Below, piece after piece: positions 1 through 8,244 of a DNA stretch of 34,708 nucleotides. The translations under genes and the position numbers were made by a program. How positions within the stretch are numbered: the stretch's first letter is position 1; every line of letters begins with the position of its first letter. Source of the stretch: Apostichopus californicus (taxonomy: Eukaryota; Echinodermata; Holothuroidea; Aspidochirotida; Stichopodidae). The DNA is taken from assembly GCA_020650975.1 (NCBI GenBank), contig JAIPMN010006026.1, forward strand, positions 1 through 34,708, given 5' to 3'. Below the pieces are notes generated by a model that was given only the letters and a program-made list of their open reading frames with translations, ran no database searches and had not been told where the DNA came from.

Positions 1-265
1 CCATTGCACTTTCGGATGGGTTGACCCCTGCGATTCTCTCAAACGTAGAGAACTCGGGCGTATAATTTCTGGTAGTGGAGGACTGCGTTCGCGCTATCCT
101 CCTTATAAAACTAAATGCAACGAAAATACAAGTAACTTAGATACCATACTGGTTCGATTAGCTGCATCGATTAAAAACTTACGACAATTGAGTAACGTCC
201 ATGAAGAACTTCAGCAAAAGCTTTCAGACAAACGGCGTTCAATGATTCGAATGAAACGAATTTGA
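1..265 (+). CDS. C-terminal exon of an unidentified gene (partial, runs off the left edge)
   Basis: Seen: the frame starting at base 2 is open for 87 codons from the window edge to a TGA at 263-265. No start codon or unique splice acceptor is visible, so the true 5' limit of the exon may lie outside the window. The predicted tail is basic. It has a Cys-containing first part (HCTFGWVDPC), then a Gly/Arg/Tyr-rich stretch (GSGGLRSRYPPYK), then a probable amphipathic helix (residues about 50-80, LAASIKNLRQLSNVHEELQQ) ending in Arg/Lys. I do not recognise the family. An AATAAA lies only 18 nt after the stop and is followed by a run of nine A, so a retroposed copy or the 3' end of a retroelement ORF is an alternative to a normal terminal exon. 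Confidence 0.45.
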   Translation, partial: HCTFGWVDPCDSLKRRELGRIISGSGGLRSRYPPYKTKCNENTSNLDTILVRLAASIKNLRQLSNVHEELQQKLSDKRRSMIRMKRI

Positions 266-282
266 GTTATAGGTCACGACCA

Positions 283-288
283 AATAAA
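283..288 (+). promoter_or_regulatory. Possible poly(A) signal AATAAA
   Basis: AATAAA lies 18 nt after the TGA of the left-edge reading frame, and an A-run starts at 292. It would give a very short 3' UTR, or it marks the A-tail of a retroposed sequence. Confidence 0.4.
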
Positions 289-397
289 GTGAAAAAAAAA
301 CTTGTGCGTGACTAACCTTTTATAGATACTATAGACATTTCTGTGAATTGCTGAGTATCATTTGGAATCGTATCGTAATGTATGTATCGTAATTTAT

Positions 398-548
398 GTA
401 CCCCTCTTAGGGGAATCGTGATACACACCCGACGATGCTCACACGGTCACAGTCTCGGTGCAAGAGGACAGGGGTTGAGAGCGGTTCATGCATTCGGTTG
501 TTTGGTGTATCGTGCCCAGGTTCTTCCTCTGTGACTTCTTTAAAAAAA
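398..548 (+). mobile_element. U2-headed SINE-like element, copy 1 (head diverged or truncated)
   Basis: The body from about 401 matches the other two copies (4857-4993 and the reverse strand of 5526-5713): a C-rich/G-rich hairpin, then GTGATACACACCCGACGATG, a CACAGTCTCGGTGC block, TTGAGAGCGG, GTGCCCAGGTTCTTC and a TGACTTCTTT-A(n) end. The U2-like first 40 nt are not recognisable here. The 3' end matches copy 3, so the family has a defined terminus followed by an A-rich tail. Confidence 0.7.
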
Positions 549-1025
549 GTACCATGGTAATTCTTTTGGTATATGGTAATGTACAAGCAGAAAATACCGA
601 TGACAATAGGACCATATTGGCGGTGATACAACCATAATTAGGTTTTAGCATTTAAAATCTTGTGAAAGGGAAAACGATTGTTTTGTATGATTTGTGTTCT
701 CCCTTTTGTATTTTGTTTTGGAATGTGTCACAAGTTGTTAACGTCAAAGAATAATGTTAGAATGACGTAAGCATTTGATAATACAATTTTACTGAATCGA
801 TTGTCTAATTGTTCTCCCATCAGGATTAGTACAAAAAGCAAACAAAAACAACACCTGCAACTGTCGGATAAGTGTAGTCCAATGTCCTTTCAGAGAAGAG
901 CGTGCATATTTTTTTAAAGTGAGAAGAACATTCTGGACTTCCAAGGTTTAGTGCGCTTCATCATCTCACAGGAATCAGCCGATGAAAGTGACGCTTTTGT
1001 GATCTCGGATGATCGGTACCTTAAT
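549..1025. other. Intergenic, nothing recognised
   Basis: AT-rich sequence between the SINE-like copy and the TATA-like box. No convincing exon, RNA gene or repeat was seen by eye. Confidence 0.4.
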
Positions 1026-1033
1026 TATAAATA
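1026..1033 (+). promoter_or_regulatory. TATA-like box
   Basis: TATAAATA lies 59 nt upstream of an ATG (1092) with A at -3 and G at +4. This spacing would place a start site near 1056. It supports the candidate exon that follows, but AT-rich DNA produces such boxes by chance. Confidence 0.3.
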
Positions 1034-1091
1034 GCGCCACACAATTATGTTGGTCTCATTCGGAGTCAAATTTAGGTATTATATGTATATT

Positions 1092-1268
1092 ATGGCGCTG
1101 GTTTCATTATGTGCAGTATTGTGCACGCCACATTGGCGCGTGGTTCTTTTCTCGGCTGCCCATGGATCTGTTTTTACCTCCATGGTGAGAGGTAAGCAAG
1201 TATGCCATTGTGAAGAAAACAATTGTAAACCTTCAAACAAGGGATCGCTAATATATTGTCAAGCTCTG
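1092..1268 (+). CDS. Candidate first exon of a secreted or membrane protein with a Cys-rich ectodomain
   Basis: Seen: an ATG at 1092 in good context opens 59 codons that end at a strong donor (CTG|GTAAGT, phase 0). The N-terminus MALVSLCAVLC is hydrophobic and could be a signal peptide, though TPHWR interrupts it. It is followed by a KQVCHCEENNC motif and further Cys. The C-x-C-x4-C spacing recalls the start of TGF-beta type I receptor or BAMBI ectodomains (family knowledge); this is only a resemblance. No matching downstream plus-strand exon was found before the STAG gene. If splicing does not occur, the frame continues to a stop at 1344-1346. Confidence 0.28.
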
Positions 1269-1346
1269 GTAAGTGTCCTAGAGAAAGGTTTAGGTTTGGG
1301 ATGGATCTGTCGACTTGACATGCGGGGAGGAGGCGTTCATATCTGA

Positions 1347-2248
1347 TGTTTGGTCGCTTTAAACTATACCCGAGTTATACTCTCAGTTTTCTTGTTAGGA
1401 ACGATATTTAGGTATAACATTTCATTTATTTCCTTCTTCGGGTTCCCACTGGAAACATTCCCACTACTCGAAAGAAATGAGAAGATAGTCCACTTCCAAT
1501 ATTATGGTATAGTTGCATATATTTGACAAATAATGTTTTACAGCTTGTGTATTGTTTATATAAGCTTGGCATGCAAAATTAATAAGAATATGACTAATAT
1601 AACATAACTGAAAATATTTAAATAATCAACACTTGAAGCACTTACATTAAAAATAAGATTTATATTGAATTTAGTTGATAAATACTTACAAAAGAAAATA
1701 ATAAGTCATTGAAAAGTTATCTTATGTACTATGTACTAAAATACACACTAAATACCGGTACACAATGATTTAATTGAAGCTGACGATACGCTGATTAGCT
1801 TTTCCGCGCGCCAGTCGTTTTGTGTAATAACACATTTTGCATTTTTCGTTAGTAATCTATACAGTCATGCAGCGGATAGTGACAGTATAGTGTCCCAAAA
1901 AAATCGAGAATTTTTAGTAAGCATATTTAGGCCTATATAGTGTGAACAATCTGTCCACACAATCTTTTCAAACACACACTTGAATTGTAGACACACCTAT
2001 GCACACACACACACACACATTAAATCATCGAGACACAATATTAGCCTAAAAAACACAACGTTTATACCTTCTTCATTGGTTACCGATCATCAATCTGCGA
2101 TGTGACGGCTACGTATGTATGTATATAGGCCTATAAAGGTGTGTATTGTTCCTTAATATGATAAAACGAACAATTTGCCAGCTTTAATCAAACTTGAGCT
2201 CTTGTCTGGAAATAATATAGAGAGTAGTAGCCCACCGGAAATGAATGT
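1347..2248. other. Intergenic, AT-rich
   Basis: No exon seen. It holds a (CA)n tract at 2002-2019 and short AT-rich runs. This is the region beyond the 3' end of the minus-strand membrane-protein gene. Confidence 0.4.
2002..2019. repeat. (CA)9 microsatellite
   Basis: Nine CA dinucleotides in a row on the plus strand. Confidence 0.95.
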
Positions 2249-2520
2249 GGCAGCAATTTCAAGCTACCACTATGGGTGAACCACAATTGCATGGTGACGT
2301 TTCAATATGTGTAGCACTGTCCAGAAAACAGGCAAATTAAGATTTATTTGTCTGTTTGGCTTGTTACTTTAGGGAGTTGGTATAACAACTCCCTGGTTAC
2401 TGGCAGCAATTTCAAGCTTACACTATGGAGGCCCCACATTTGCATGGTGACCTTTCAATATTTGTAGCACTGTCCAGTAAACAGGCAAATTAAGTTGTAT
2501 CGTCTGTTTGGCTTGTTTCT
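2249..2520. repeat. Tandem duplication, period about 153 bp
   Basis: GGCAGCAATTTCAAGCT starts at 2249 and again at 2402. Both copies continue through TTGCATGGTGAC, TGTAGCACTGTCCAG, ACAGGCAAATTAAG and GTCTGTTTGGCTTGTT. The second copy overlaps the last codons and stop of the minus-strand membrane-protein gene, and the first lies in its presumed 3' UTR. Between them is a perfect 8-bp hairpin, GGGAGTTG/CAACTCCC (2372-2393). Confidence 0.9.
2343..2348 (-). promoter_or_regulatory. Candidate poly(A) signal of the minus-strand gene
   Basis: TTTATT on the plus strand reads AATAAA on the minus strand, about 145 nt past the stop codon at 2490-2492. It lies in the upstream copy of the 153-bp duplication, at the place homologous to the stop region of the other copy. 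Confidence 0.4.
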
Positions 2521-2779
2521 GTCACGTCTGGAAAATCCGTCTGTGTTCCAGCAGACGGTTGACGATCATGATCATCTATATATGCGGGATTAACTGCAGA
2601 CAGCTCAGCATCGTCAGTTTTCGCGCCATTTTCTTCGTTCTTTGTAGAGGGCGCTTCTCTTTTAACAGGCATATGTACTTCGCCTATGTAAGATTTGTAC
2701 ATTCCGTAGAGAACGATGAGGGACACGAAAGCGAGCATGACCCCGTTTGATATCCACATTCCGGTAAAGTTAAAATCAT
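2490..2779 (-). CDS. Exon 2 (last) of the small membrane protein
   Basis: Acceptor TTCTTCACAG precedes base 2779 on the minus strand. The exon encodes the membrane span (WISNGVMLAFVSLIVLYGMY) and the whole acidic tail including NPAY, and ends in a TAA at 2492-2490. The codon at the junction is T|AT (Tyr) if joined directly to exon 1. Plus-strand frames here are shadows. Confidence 0.6.
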
Positions 2780-3865
2780 CTGTGAAGAATATGAAAATAA
2801 TGATTATAATCGTCATCATCACCATCATCAGAAGTCCCATAATATTAGTAATGATGATGGTAAATAATAATCATAAAATTAAGTTGTAGGGCATAGTTAT
2901 AAAGTTCACAAATCCTAAATGTAACACGGAAGATGTAGATTGTATAGGGAAACAGTGAAGTTCATTATAACTTCTGGGGCCTGTATAGCAGGCGATATGG
3001 GTGGCGTTATCTACGTATATGAGACTGTACGAGATTATGCGTGATCAATGAATTTTAATGATGGTTAACAGACATGCCTAGTACGTCCGGTATGGGTTCT
3101 CAATAGGCTGACCGCAAATATTTTCGTTCAGACCGCGAAATATAATCGTCCCTTAAACGTTGCACTTATCGGGTATATATGCGGCCTTTAGTGAAATTTT
3201 CGTTCTCTCTGACCCTTTATTCCAACGTTTCTGACCCGCATATAGTATAATCCCTCTGTACACACGCAACCATAAAACCATAGACGTTTACAGTTAAAAG
3301 CACATTTTGGGGTTTTCGATAACCGGTTAATTGTCCAAATACGTAACAGGTTTACAATAAAAAGACTTAACCGATAAACCGTCAAAATTGAACCTGTTAA
3401 TCCCGTGTGTGAACGAGAGAGCACATTATTTTGGTACTTGTTATGTCTCCACCTCTCTCTCTCTCTCTCTCCCTCTCTGAAATTGCCGCCTCAGAAAAGT
3501 AGTATTGAGACAGTGTCGCCCTCCCACCTTTACCACCCCAAGGCTAATTTATGTATACATATATAACAGTCGTACACTAATAGAACCGTTAGCATATATC
3601 ATCCAGTCTTGGTTTACATGTTGAATAAGTCGACGCCAGTGTCCTAACAATGGTCTTGATCGCCAATTCAGAGGAGACAGTAAGAGCCCCTTCACCCACC
3701 CACCCCGCCCCTTCCACCAGCCCATCCAGACCCTCTCCCATACTTACACTCGGCTCTTTTGGACCGCTGGTGCTCGGCTGAGTTATCTCCGCGGCCACTT
3801 TGGAAATTATTCATGAAGCATGCCACAGCAACAAGAATTGTCGTAAGCTGATGTCCCCACTCCAT
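2490..3865 (-). CDS. Small type I membrane protein with RGD, furin site and NPxY (two-exon model)
   Basis: Model: join of 3865-3748 and 2779-2490 on the minus strand, 135 residues. Exon 1 ends in phase 1 at a consensus donor (GTAAGT), and exon 2 begins in phase 1 after TTCTTCACAG, so they join in frame. The start ATG has A at -3 and G at +4, with an in-frame TAA upstream. Order of parts: signal peptide (about 1-22, core LTTILVAVACFM), GRGDNS (24-29), dibasic RSKR (34-37), an NFT glycosylation sequon (43-45), one membrane span (about 46-67), and a 68-residue acidic cytoplasmic tail with NPAY (103-106) and many Ser/Thr. I do not recognise the family. The region around the span recalls the C-terminus of V-ATPase accessory subunit Ac45, but its terminal motif is missing. 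Unseen internal exons in the 968-bp intron would enlarge the ectodomain. Confidence 0.5.
2780..3747 (-). other. Presumed intron of the small membrane protein gene
   Basis: No further exon was recognised on either strand. It contains a (CT)n-rich tract at 3453-3478. Confidence 0.4.
3453..3478. repeat. (CT)n tract
   Basis: CT dinucleotides with one CCC interruption. Confidence 0.9.
3748..3865 (-). CDS. Exon 1 of the small membrane protein (signal peptide, RGD, RSKR)
   Basis: The ATG is at 3865-3863, and 39 codons plus one base follow up to the donor GTAAGT (3747-3742). The hydrophobic core LTTILVAVACFM right after the start is typical of a signal peptide. Downstream are SGRGDNS and HQRSKRAE. 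A longer ATG-initiated frame that reads through the donor exists in another frame and is rejected. Confidence 0.5.
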
Positions 3866-4856
3866 TGTTTCATTTAAACAGTTCGTTTAATACAACACCC
3901 TTGGTGAACCAATTTTCAAACTGGTTACACTGAAATTCACTGACACAATCTGGTTTAAAGGTTCCAAAAATAAAAGTAGGTCTATTTCGACTATGATATC
4001 TGCACCTGGCTTTGGTTGAAAAAAAAAAGTTATTTCTCACGAAAGTTGTCGATCTCTTATAAGCTAAAGCTGGTATATTTTGTTTACAAGATGAAAGTAA
4101 ACATTGGTCCGTTGAGGAAATCCTGACCTATTTTGGGTCACACTCGACTGAATGATGGAAAATGGAAACACTTCTGTATTGCTAAATGCCTATAAAAACT
4201 GACTGATTATCTACGACGTTGTGCACGGATTGCGCGATCCTGAATTCCTCCCTTGTAATATTATTGTCAAAACGAGGTCGATCTTATTGTTTTGATTCTC
4301 TGTAGAACAAAGAGAAACGGAAGCAGAAAAAAACATTACTTTTTTAAGTCAAAAAGCCGTGTGTAGTCGGGATGTACCTGAAGAGACTATTACTCCGATT
4401 TGCTGCAAATATCATCAACAAACCGACATGTAAACATATACACACACACACACAAGTGACTTGTCCAGTAGACACGAAGGAGGTGAAATTTCAGTACTGA
4501 GTGCAAAGTCTTGCTTCATATTGCTATTGTTAAAGCTATTCTTCATGGAGCTACAGGGTCAAAGATCCATTATGTTAAGCCGAGCGCTCGCCCCATCTAG
4601 AGCACGTCTGACTTGAATAGACTGACGATTGCGGTTTATCAGTGATAGCTGTTTGCATAAGGTTAATAGTACAATTTAAACTTCAAATAAAGGGTACTCG
4701 AATAGAACGGAGAAGTATTTTGAGACTTCTGCAACTTACAGTTATAGGGGGGCCCTTATACGGTGGTCTATATGCATTCTATTACAAGCTGAGTAAGTGG
4801 AAAATGTAACTTAAATGCCGGCCATCACTGCAGAAACCAGGGTGGAAACTACCAAC
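3866..4856. other. Intergenic; likely promoter side of the minus-strand gene
   Basis: No exon or RNA gene recognised. A (CA)7 run lies at 4441-4454. Any 5' UTR and promoter of the small membrane protein gene should be in the part next to 3866, but no clear box is visible. Confidence 0.35.
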
Positions 4857-4993
4857 CTTGGCCTTTTAGCTAAGATCATGTGCAGTATCTGTTCCCTTTC
4901 GAGGGAATGGTGATACACAATCGACGATGATCACACAGTCACAGTCTCGATGCAAAGGTATTATAGGGTTGAGAGCGGATCAGTCGTTCGGTA
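4857..4993 (+). mobile_element. U2-headed SINE-like element, copy 2 (3' end lost)
   Basis: It begins CTTGGCCTTTTAGCTAAGATC, close to U2 snRNA nt 8-28, and continues through GTGCAGTATCTGTTC, which corresponds to the branch-site recognition region. It then leaves U2 with TTCCCT-TTCG-AGGGAA, a perfect 6-bp stem with a UUCG loop. The body follows the other copies to GGATCAGTCGTTCGGTA and then passes into GT/AT-rich sequence. No target-site duplication was found. Confidence 0.7.
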
Positions 4994-5509
4994 TGTATGT
5001 ATATATATAAATGTTTACGTGCTCTTCACAATCACCGTCGAAACAGTTATAGTGTCACAACCGAAATATGAAAACGCAAGAAAGCCTGATTACAAACTGC
5101 GAATACATACTTACTTTTTATGATCTACAGAACTATTCGGTATTCTCCTTGCGTCCATACTTGTGTTATCTAACATGACATATTGTCGTTTGTCTCTCAA
5201 CTCTCACAGGTACTATATAATAGCATACCAGTACAATCCGCGTATCAATCCGTGTCAACTTGGAATCAATAATTCTTTATTTTATACAATCTTACACCTT
5301 TCAATGATACCGCGTTCATAACCGCGTCACAAATAAATATAAAATTTCGCACCTCTTTTATGTGTAATTGACAATAAAAAATACTAATTTTTAAAATACA
5401 ATTAACAGGTTTCCATCTCATTATGTAGTGCAAAATTTCAAACTTCCCAATCGTTCAGTTTCGTAGCCCATTAAGACTCCAAAAGACCTTCAGTATTGGC
5501 TTTAAAAAT
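4994..5509. other. Intergenic, AT-rich
   Basis: Nothing recognised between SINE-like copies 2 and 3. Confidence 0.35.
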
Positions 5510-5525
5510 GCTAGAATGTCTAATA
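5510..5525. repeat. Target-site duplication, left copy
   Basis: GCTAGAATGTCTAATA, identical to 5714-5729, on the other side of the minus-strand SINE-like copy 3. Confidence 0.85.
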
Positions 5526-5713
5526 CTTTTTAAGAAAAAGTCACCCAGGAAAGAACCTGGGCACGAAAACCAAACTACCAAACGACTGATCCGCTCTCAG
5601 CCCCAGTCCCCTTACATCGGGACTGTGACTGTGTGATCATCGTCGGGTGTGCATCACCATTCCCCTCGAAAGGGAACAGATACTACACATGATCTTAGCC
5701 AAAAGGCCGAGAA
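5526..5713 (-). mobile_element. U2-headed SINE-like element, copy 3 (complete)
   Basis: Read on the minus strand, it starts at the target-site duplication with GCTTCTCGGCCTTTTGGCTA, identical to the 5' end of U2 snRNA, and follows U2 through the GTAGTATCTGTTC branch-site recognition region (about 40 nt). The remainder is not U2: a UUCG-type hairpin, a body shared with copies 1 and 2, a 3' hairpin CCCAGG-TTCTTT-CCTGGG, and a GTGACTTTTTCTTAAAAA end. The perfect 16-bp direct repeat around it and the A-rich tail indicate insertion by target-primed reverse transcription, that is, LINE-assisted retroposition. SINEs with snRNA-derived heads are known; I cannot tell whether this family is named. Confidence 0.85.
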
Positions 5714-5729
5714 GCTAGAATGTCTAATA
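5714..5729. repeat. Target-site duplication, right copy
   Basis: GCTAGAATGTCTAATA, pairing with 5510-5525. The two outermost bases (GC) also fit the U2 head, so the exact edge is ambiguous by 2 bp. Confidence 0.85.
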
Positions 5730-6153
5730 GTGGCCACCCATGTTCTAACTTCAACAAGCATTTAAACACAAGCTATAAAGTATGTTTACTCACTGAGATT
5801 AGTATTTGCTAAATCACCTTTCCTCAACGTTGGAAATAATTTGGAGATCCAGTATCACGAGAATGTACTTTTCTAAACTTTTGAAATTTAAGATTACTAA
5901 CATCTGGGGGTGGGAAGGGGGGTGGTAATAATAACGACCTATAACTTGAATCATTCGCTTCAAAATTCTTCATGTCATAATTCTGAAAAAGGAAGCTGCA
6001 ATGCATGAACATTAGACAACCTTTCAGTTATCGAATAAAGGACTATAAATGAAACTCCTGATAAGGTGGCGCTATACAACAACTGGACACAAGGTACTAA
6101 AAATGAAAACCCCGAAACAATGGTACATAGTGTGCTCTCCGTTTGATTTATAA
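5730..6153. other. Intergenic, nothing recognised
   Basis: AT-rich with a short G-rich run near 5908-5923. No supported gene. Confidence 0.35.
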
Positions 6154-6773
6154 GGGGTTAATTAACGGTCTAGCGTGCGTTACTCACAGGATTAATGCAC
6201 GATCGGGGGATAATGCAAGCGATGCACGAGGGCGGAGCCCGAGTATGGCAAGCCATGTGGGACAAACACTGCATAATATATCCGCGTATTAATTGGAATT
6301 TATACGCGTATTAATTGGAATATATACGCGTATATATTATTAGCCAATCATATGGCTTAAATATATCCGCGTATTAATTCGAAAATATACACGTATTAAT
6401 TCGAAAATATACACGTATTAATTCGAATATATACACGTATTAAATAAAATACATATGGGGATTAAATCCAATATATGCACGGATTAATTAGAATATACAC
6501 GAAAAAACATTTCCGCTCTTGCTGTGTACATATACCAACGATAAATGTTTGGCGGGCTCGCGAGATCGCTTCAATAAGCGAAACTTTACACATGTAGGCT
6601 ACAACACATGTATATTCGAATTAATACGCGTATATATTCGAATTAATACGCGGATATATTATGCGGTGTTTGTCCCACATGGCTTGCCATACCCGAGTGC
6701 ATCCAGCGACAGCATTAACACCCGGAGTGCATTAATCATGTGAGTAACGCACGCTAGACCGTTGATTAACCCC
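6154..6773. mobile_element. Foldback / MITE-like element with long terminal inverted repeats
   Basis: The left end (GGGGTTAATTAACGGTC at 6154) matches the reverse complement of the right end (ending CCCC at 6773) with one mismatch over 17 bp. The match continues with small gaps for roughly 150 bp: GTGCGTTACTCACA, a GGATTAATGCAC/TGATTAATGCAC pair, TATGGCAAGCCATGTGGGAC and GCATAATATATCCGCG. The inner part is made of short units of the type ATACGCGTATTAATTGGAA, tandem in both orientations. No transposase is present, so it would be non-autonomous. No clear target-site duplication was found, so the superfamily is open. Confidence 0.8.
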
Positions 6774-6876
6774 GTTCATTCATACACTACCATTTGTGTG
6801 GGGGAAAATCATAAAACAAAACATTTTTGGTTACATATAACCAAAGATTTATTAAAGTGATGCCCCGTAATTTTAC

Positions 6877-6898
6877 CGTGCGTTACTCACAGGATTAA
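6877..6898 (+). repeat. Isolated fragment of the foldback element's terminal repeat
   Basis: 22 bp identical to 6174-6195 (core GTGCGTTACTCACAGG), about 100 bp outside the element. It suggests a second, decayed copy or a nested end. Confidence 0.6.
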
Positions 6899-6903
6899 CC
6901 ACG

Positions 6904-8100
6904 GTCAGCTGACCTGAATGGACCAATAGGATTTAGGAATCTTTACTAAGTATGAATGAACTTTAGTTTATTTATGATATAAGGATAAACATTTTTCAAT
7001 ACGTAAGTTAGAATTGATTGATTAAAGGAGAAATCACTGGCTGCTTTCACGTATGGCTTGACATCGATACGAATAATTCTTGCATCCTAAGTCAATGGAC
7101 AGGATGAATGGCGTTCAATTCAAATGATAGTATATTATATAGACTCAACTCATAGTTATATTGATATGTGAATATTGATGCATCCATTTATTAATTTTTA
7201 AATATTATTTTATATGATAGATTAAAGGAGTCATCCAATACCAAAAAAATGTGACACTTGTATGGAAGAGAAAAATATTCTACACTGTCAGATGAAAACT
7301 CTATCTCAGTATATCTTTTTATTGGCTCTTATAGATATGGTCATTTGAATGATTATCGTTTGTGTAAGTTTACCCATCCTTACTCCAGGAAGTGGATCAA
7401 ATCAAATGGGCCGTTATGTCACCATGGCAGTTGTTGTTCAAAATCTTTACTTTTCTGTAATATATTGCTTGCAGATATATCATTGAAATGCAATAAAATT
7501 TGGAATGATTGCTAAGCCGTCATTGGTCTATAGCGGTATTTTGAAATTTATCACTAGACGCAACGTTTTCGTACGTGGTTTTCCATGGTGGGTGAACAGG
7601 GGTATAAAGGGGGAGGGGGGGGGGGGGTTCAGTTCAACTGTCAGATGTCTTCACACAATATCACTAAGTTTTAAATTTCGACATATATCTTCTCTATACA
7701 AAATGTTGTGAGAATGTGGTTTTGGCCAAAATTATTTAGAATTCAACTTTAGCCACCGTAGTATCCCTGTTATTCCACCTGACCTTCCCCATATCGTATT
7801 AATTCCACTTCCCTTTCCTCCTCAATCTCCTTGTTTCTAAACCTACCCTCCTCTTTCAAGTTGCAAACAGGTGATATTATTTCCTTCTGGCAGGCTGTAT
7901 TTGGCTTGCTCCACATACCATTCCAAATATTGTTTTACCACAGACAGCTTAAATATGGTATCTGGTACAAGCTGAAGGTCTTCTCCCGTCTAGGTTTCGC
8001 CTGTCCAGTGTCGCCGTCCCCTCCCCTCTATCTCCCCCCCCCCCCTTCTCCCTATACGCCCCTTTCCAATCTGTTCTTCAGTGCTCACCTCCCTGTTGTT
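6904..8100. other. Intergenic region before the STAG promoter
   Basis: No supported exon. It contains a G homopolymer with flanking Gs at 7611-7627 and a C run near 8034-8045. Frames in 7258-8271 start at non-ATG codons or cross low-complexity sequence and have no recognisable domain. Confidence 0.35.
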
Positions 8101-8244
8101 CAAAAATTACAAAGAAACAAACAAAAAGAAATATCGAGGGCGCTAATACAGTTTTTAGGCACGCTAAACTCGGAAATTTTGGTAGTTCTAAACATTCCCG
8201 CGAAAATTGTTTTTCTCAAATTTTCATGGTTTCCTTCTGAACTG
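8100..8244 (+). promoter_or_regulatory. STAG: Probable STAG promoter and 5' noncoding exon
   Basis: A strong donor GAACTG|GTAAGT at 8244/8245 is the best candidate to feed the acceptor at 9924 of the exon that holds the start codon. The transcription start is not visible; about 8100 is only a guess. No TATA box is seen. Confidence 0.35.
8195..8206. promoter_or_regulatory. E2F-like site
   Basis: TTCCCGCGAAAA fits the E2F consensus (TTTSSCGC) on both strands. It lies about 40 bp before the proposed first-exon donor. E2F control would suit a cell-cycle gene such as a cohesin subunit, but this is inference from the motif alone. Confidence 0.35.

Noticed and set aside
4857-5713. True U2 snRNA genes
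   Set aside because: Only the first 40 nt or so match U2. Stem-loops II-IV and the AUUUUUGG Sm site are absent, and copy 3 has a target-site duplication.
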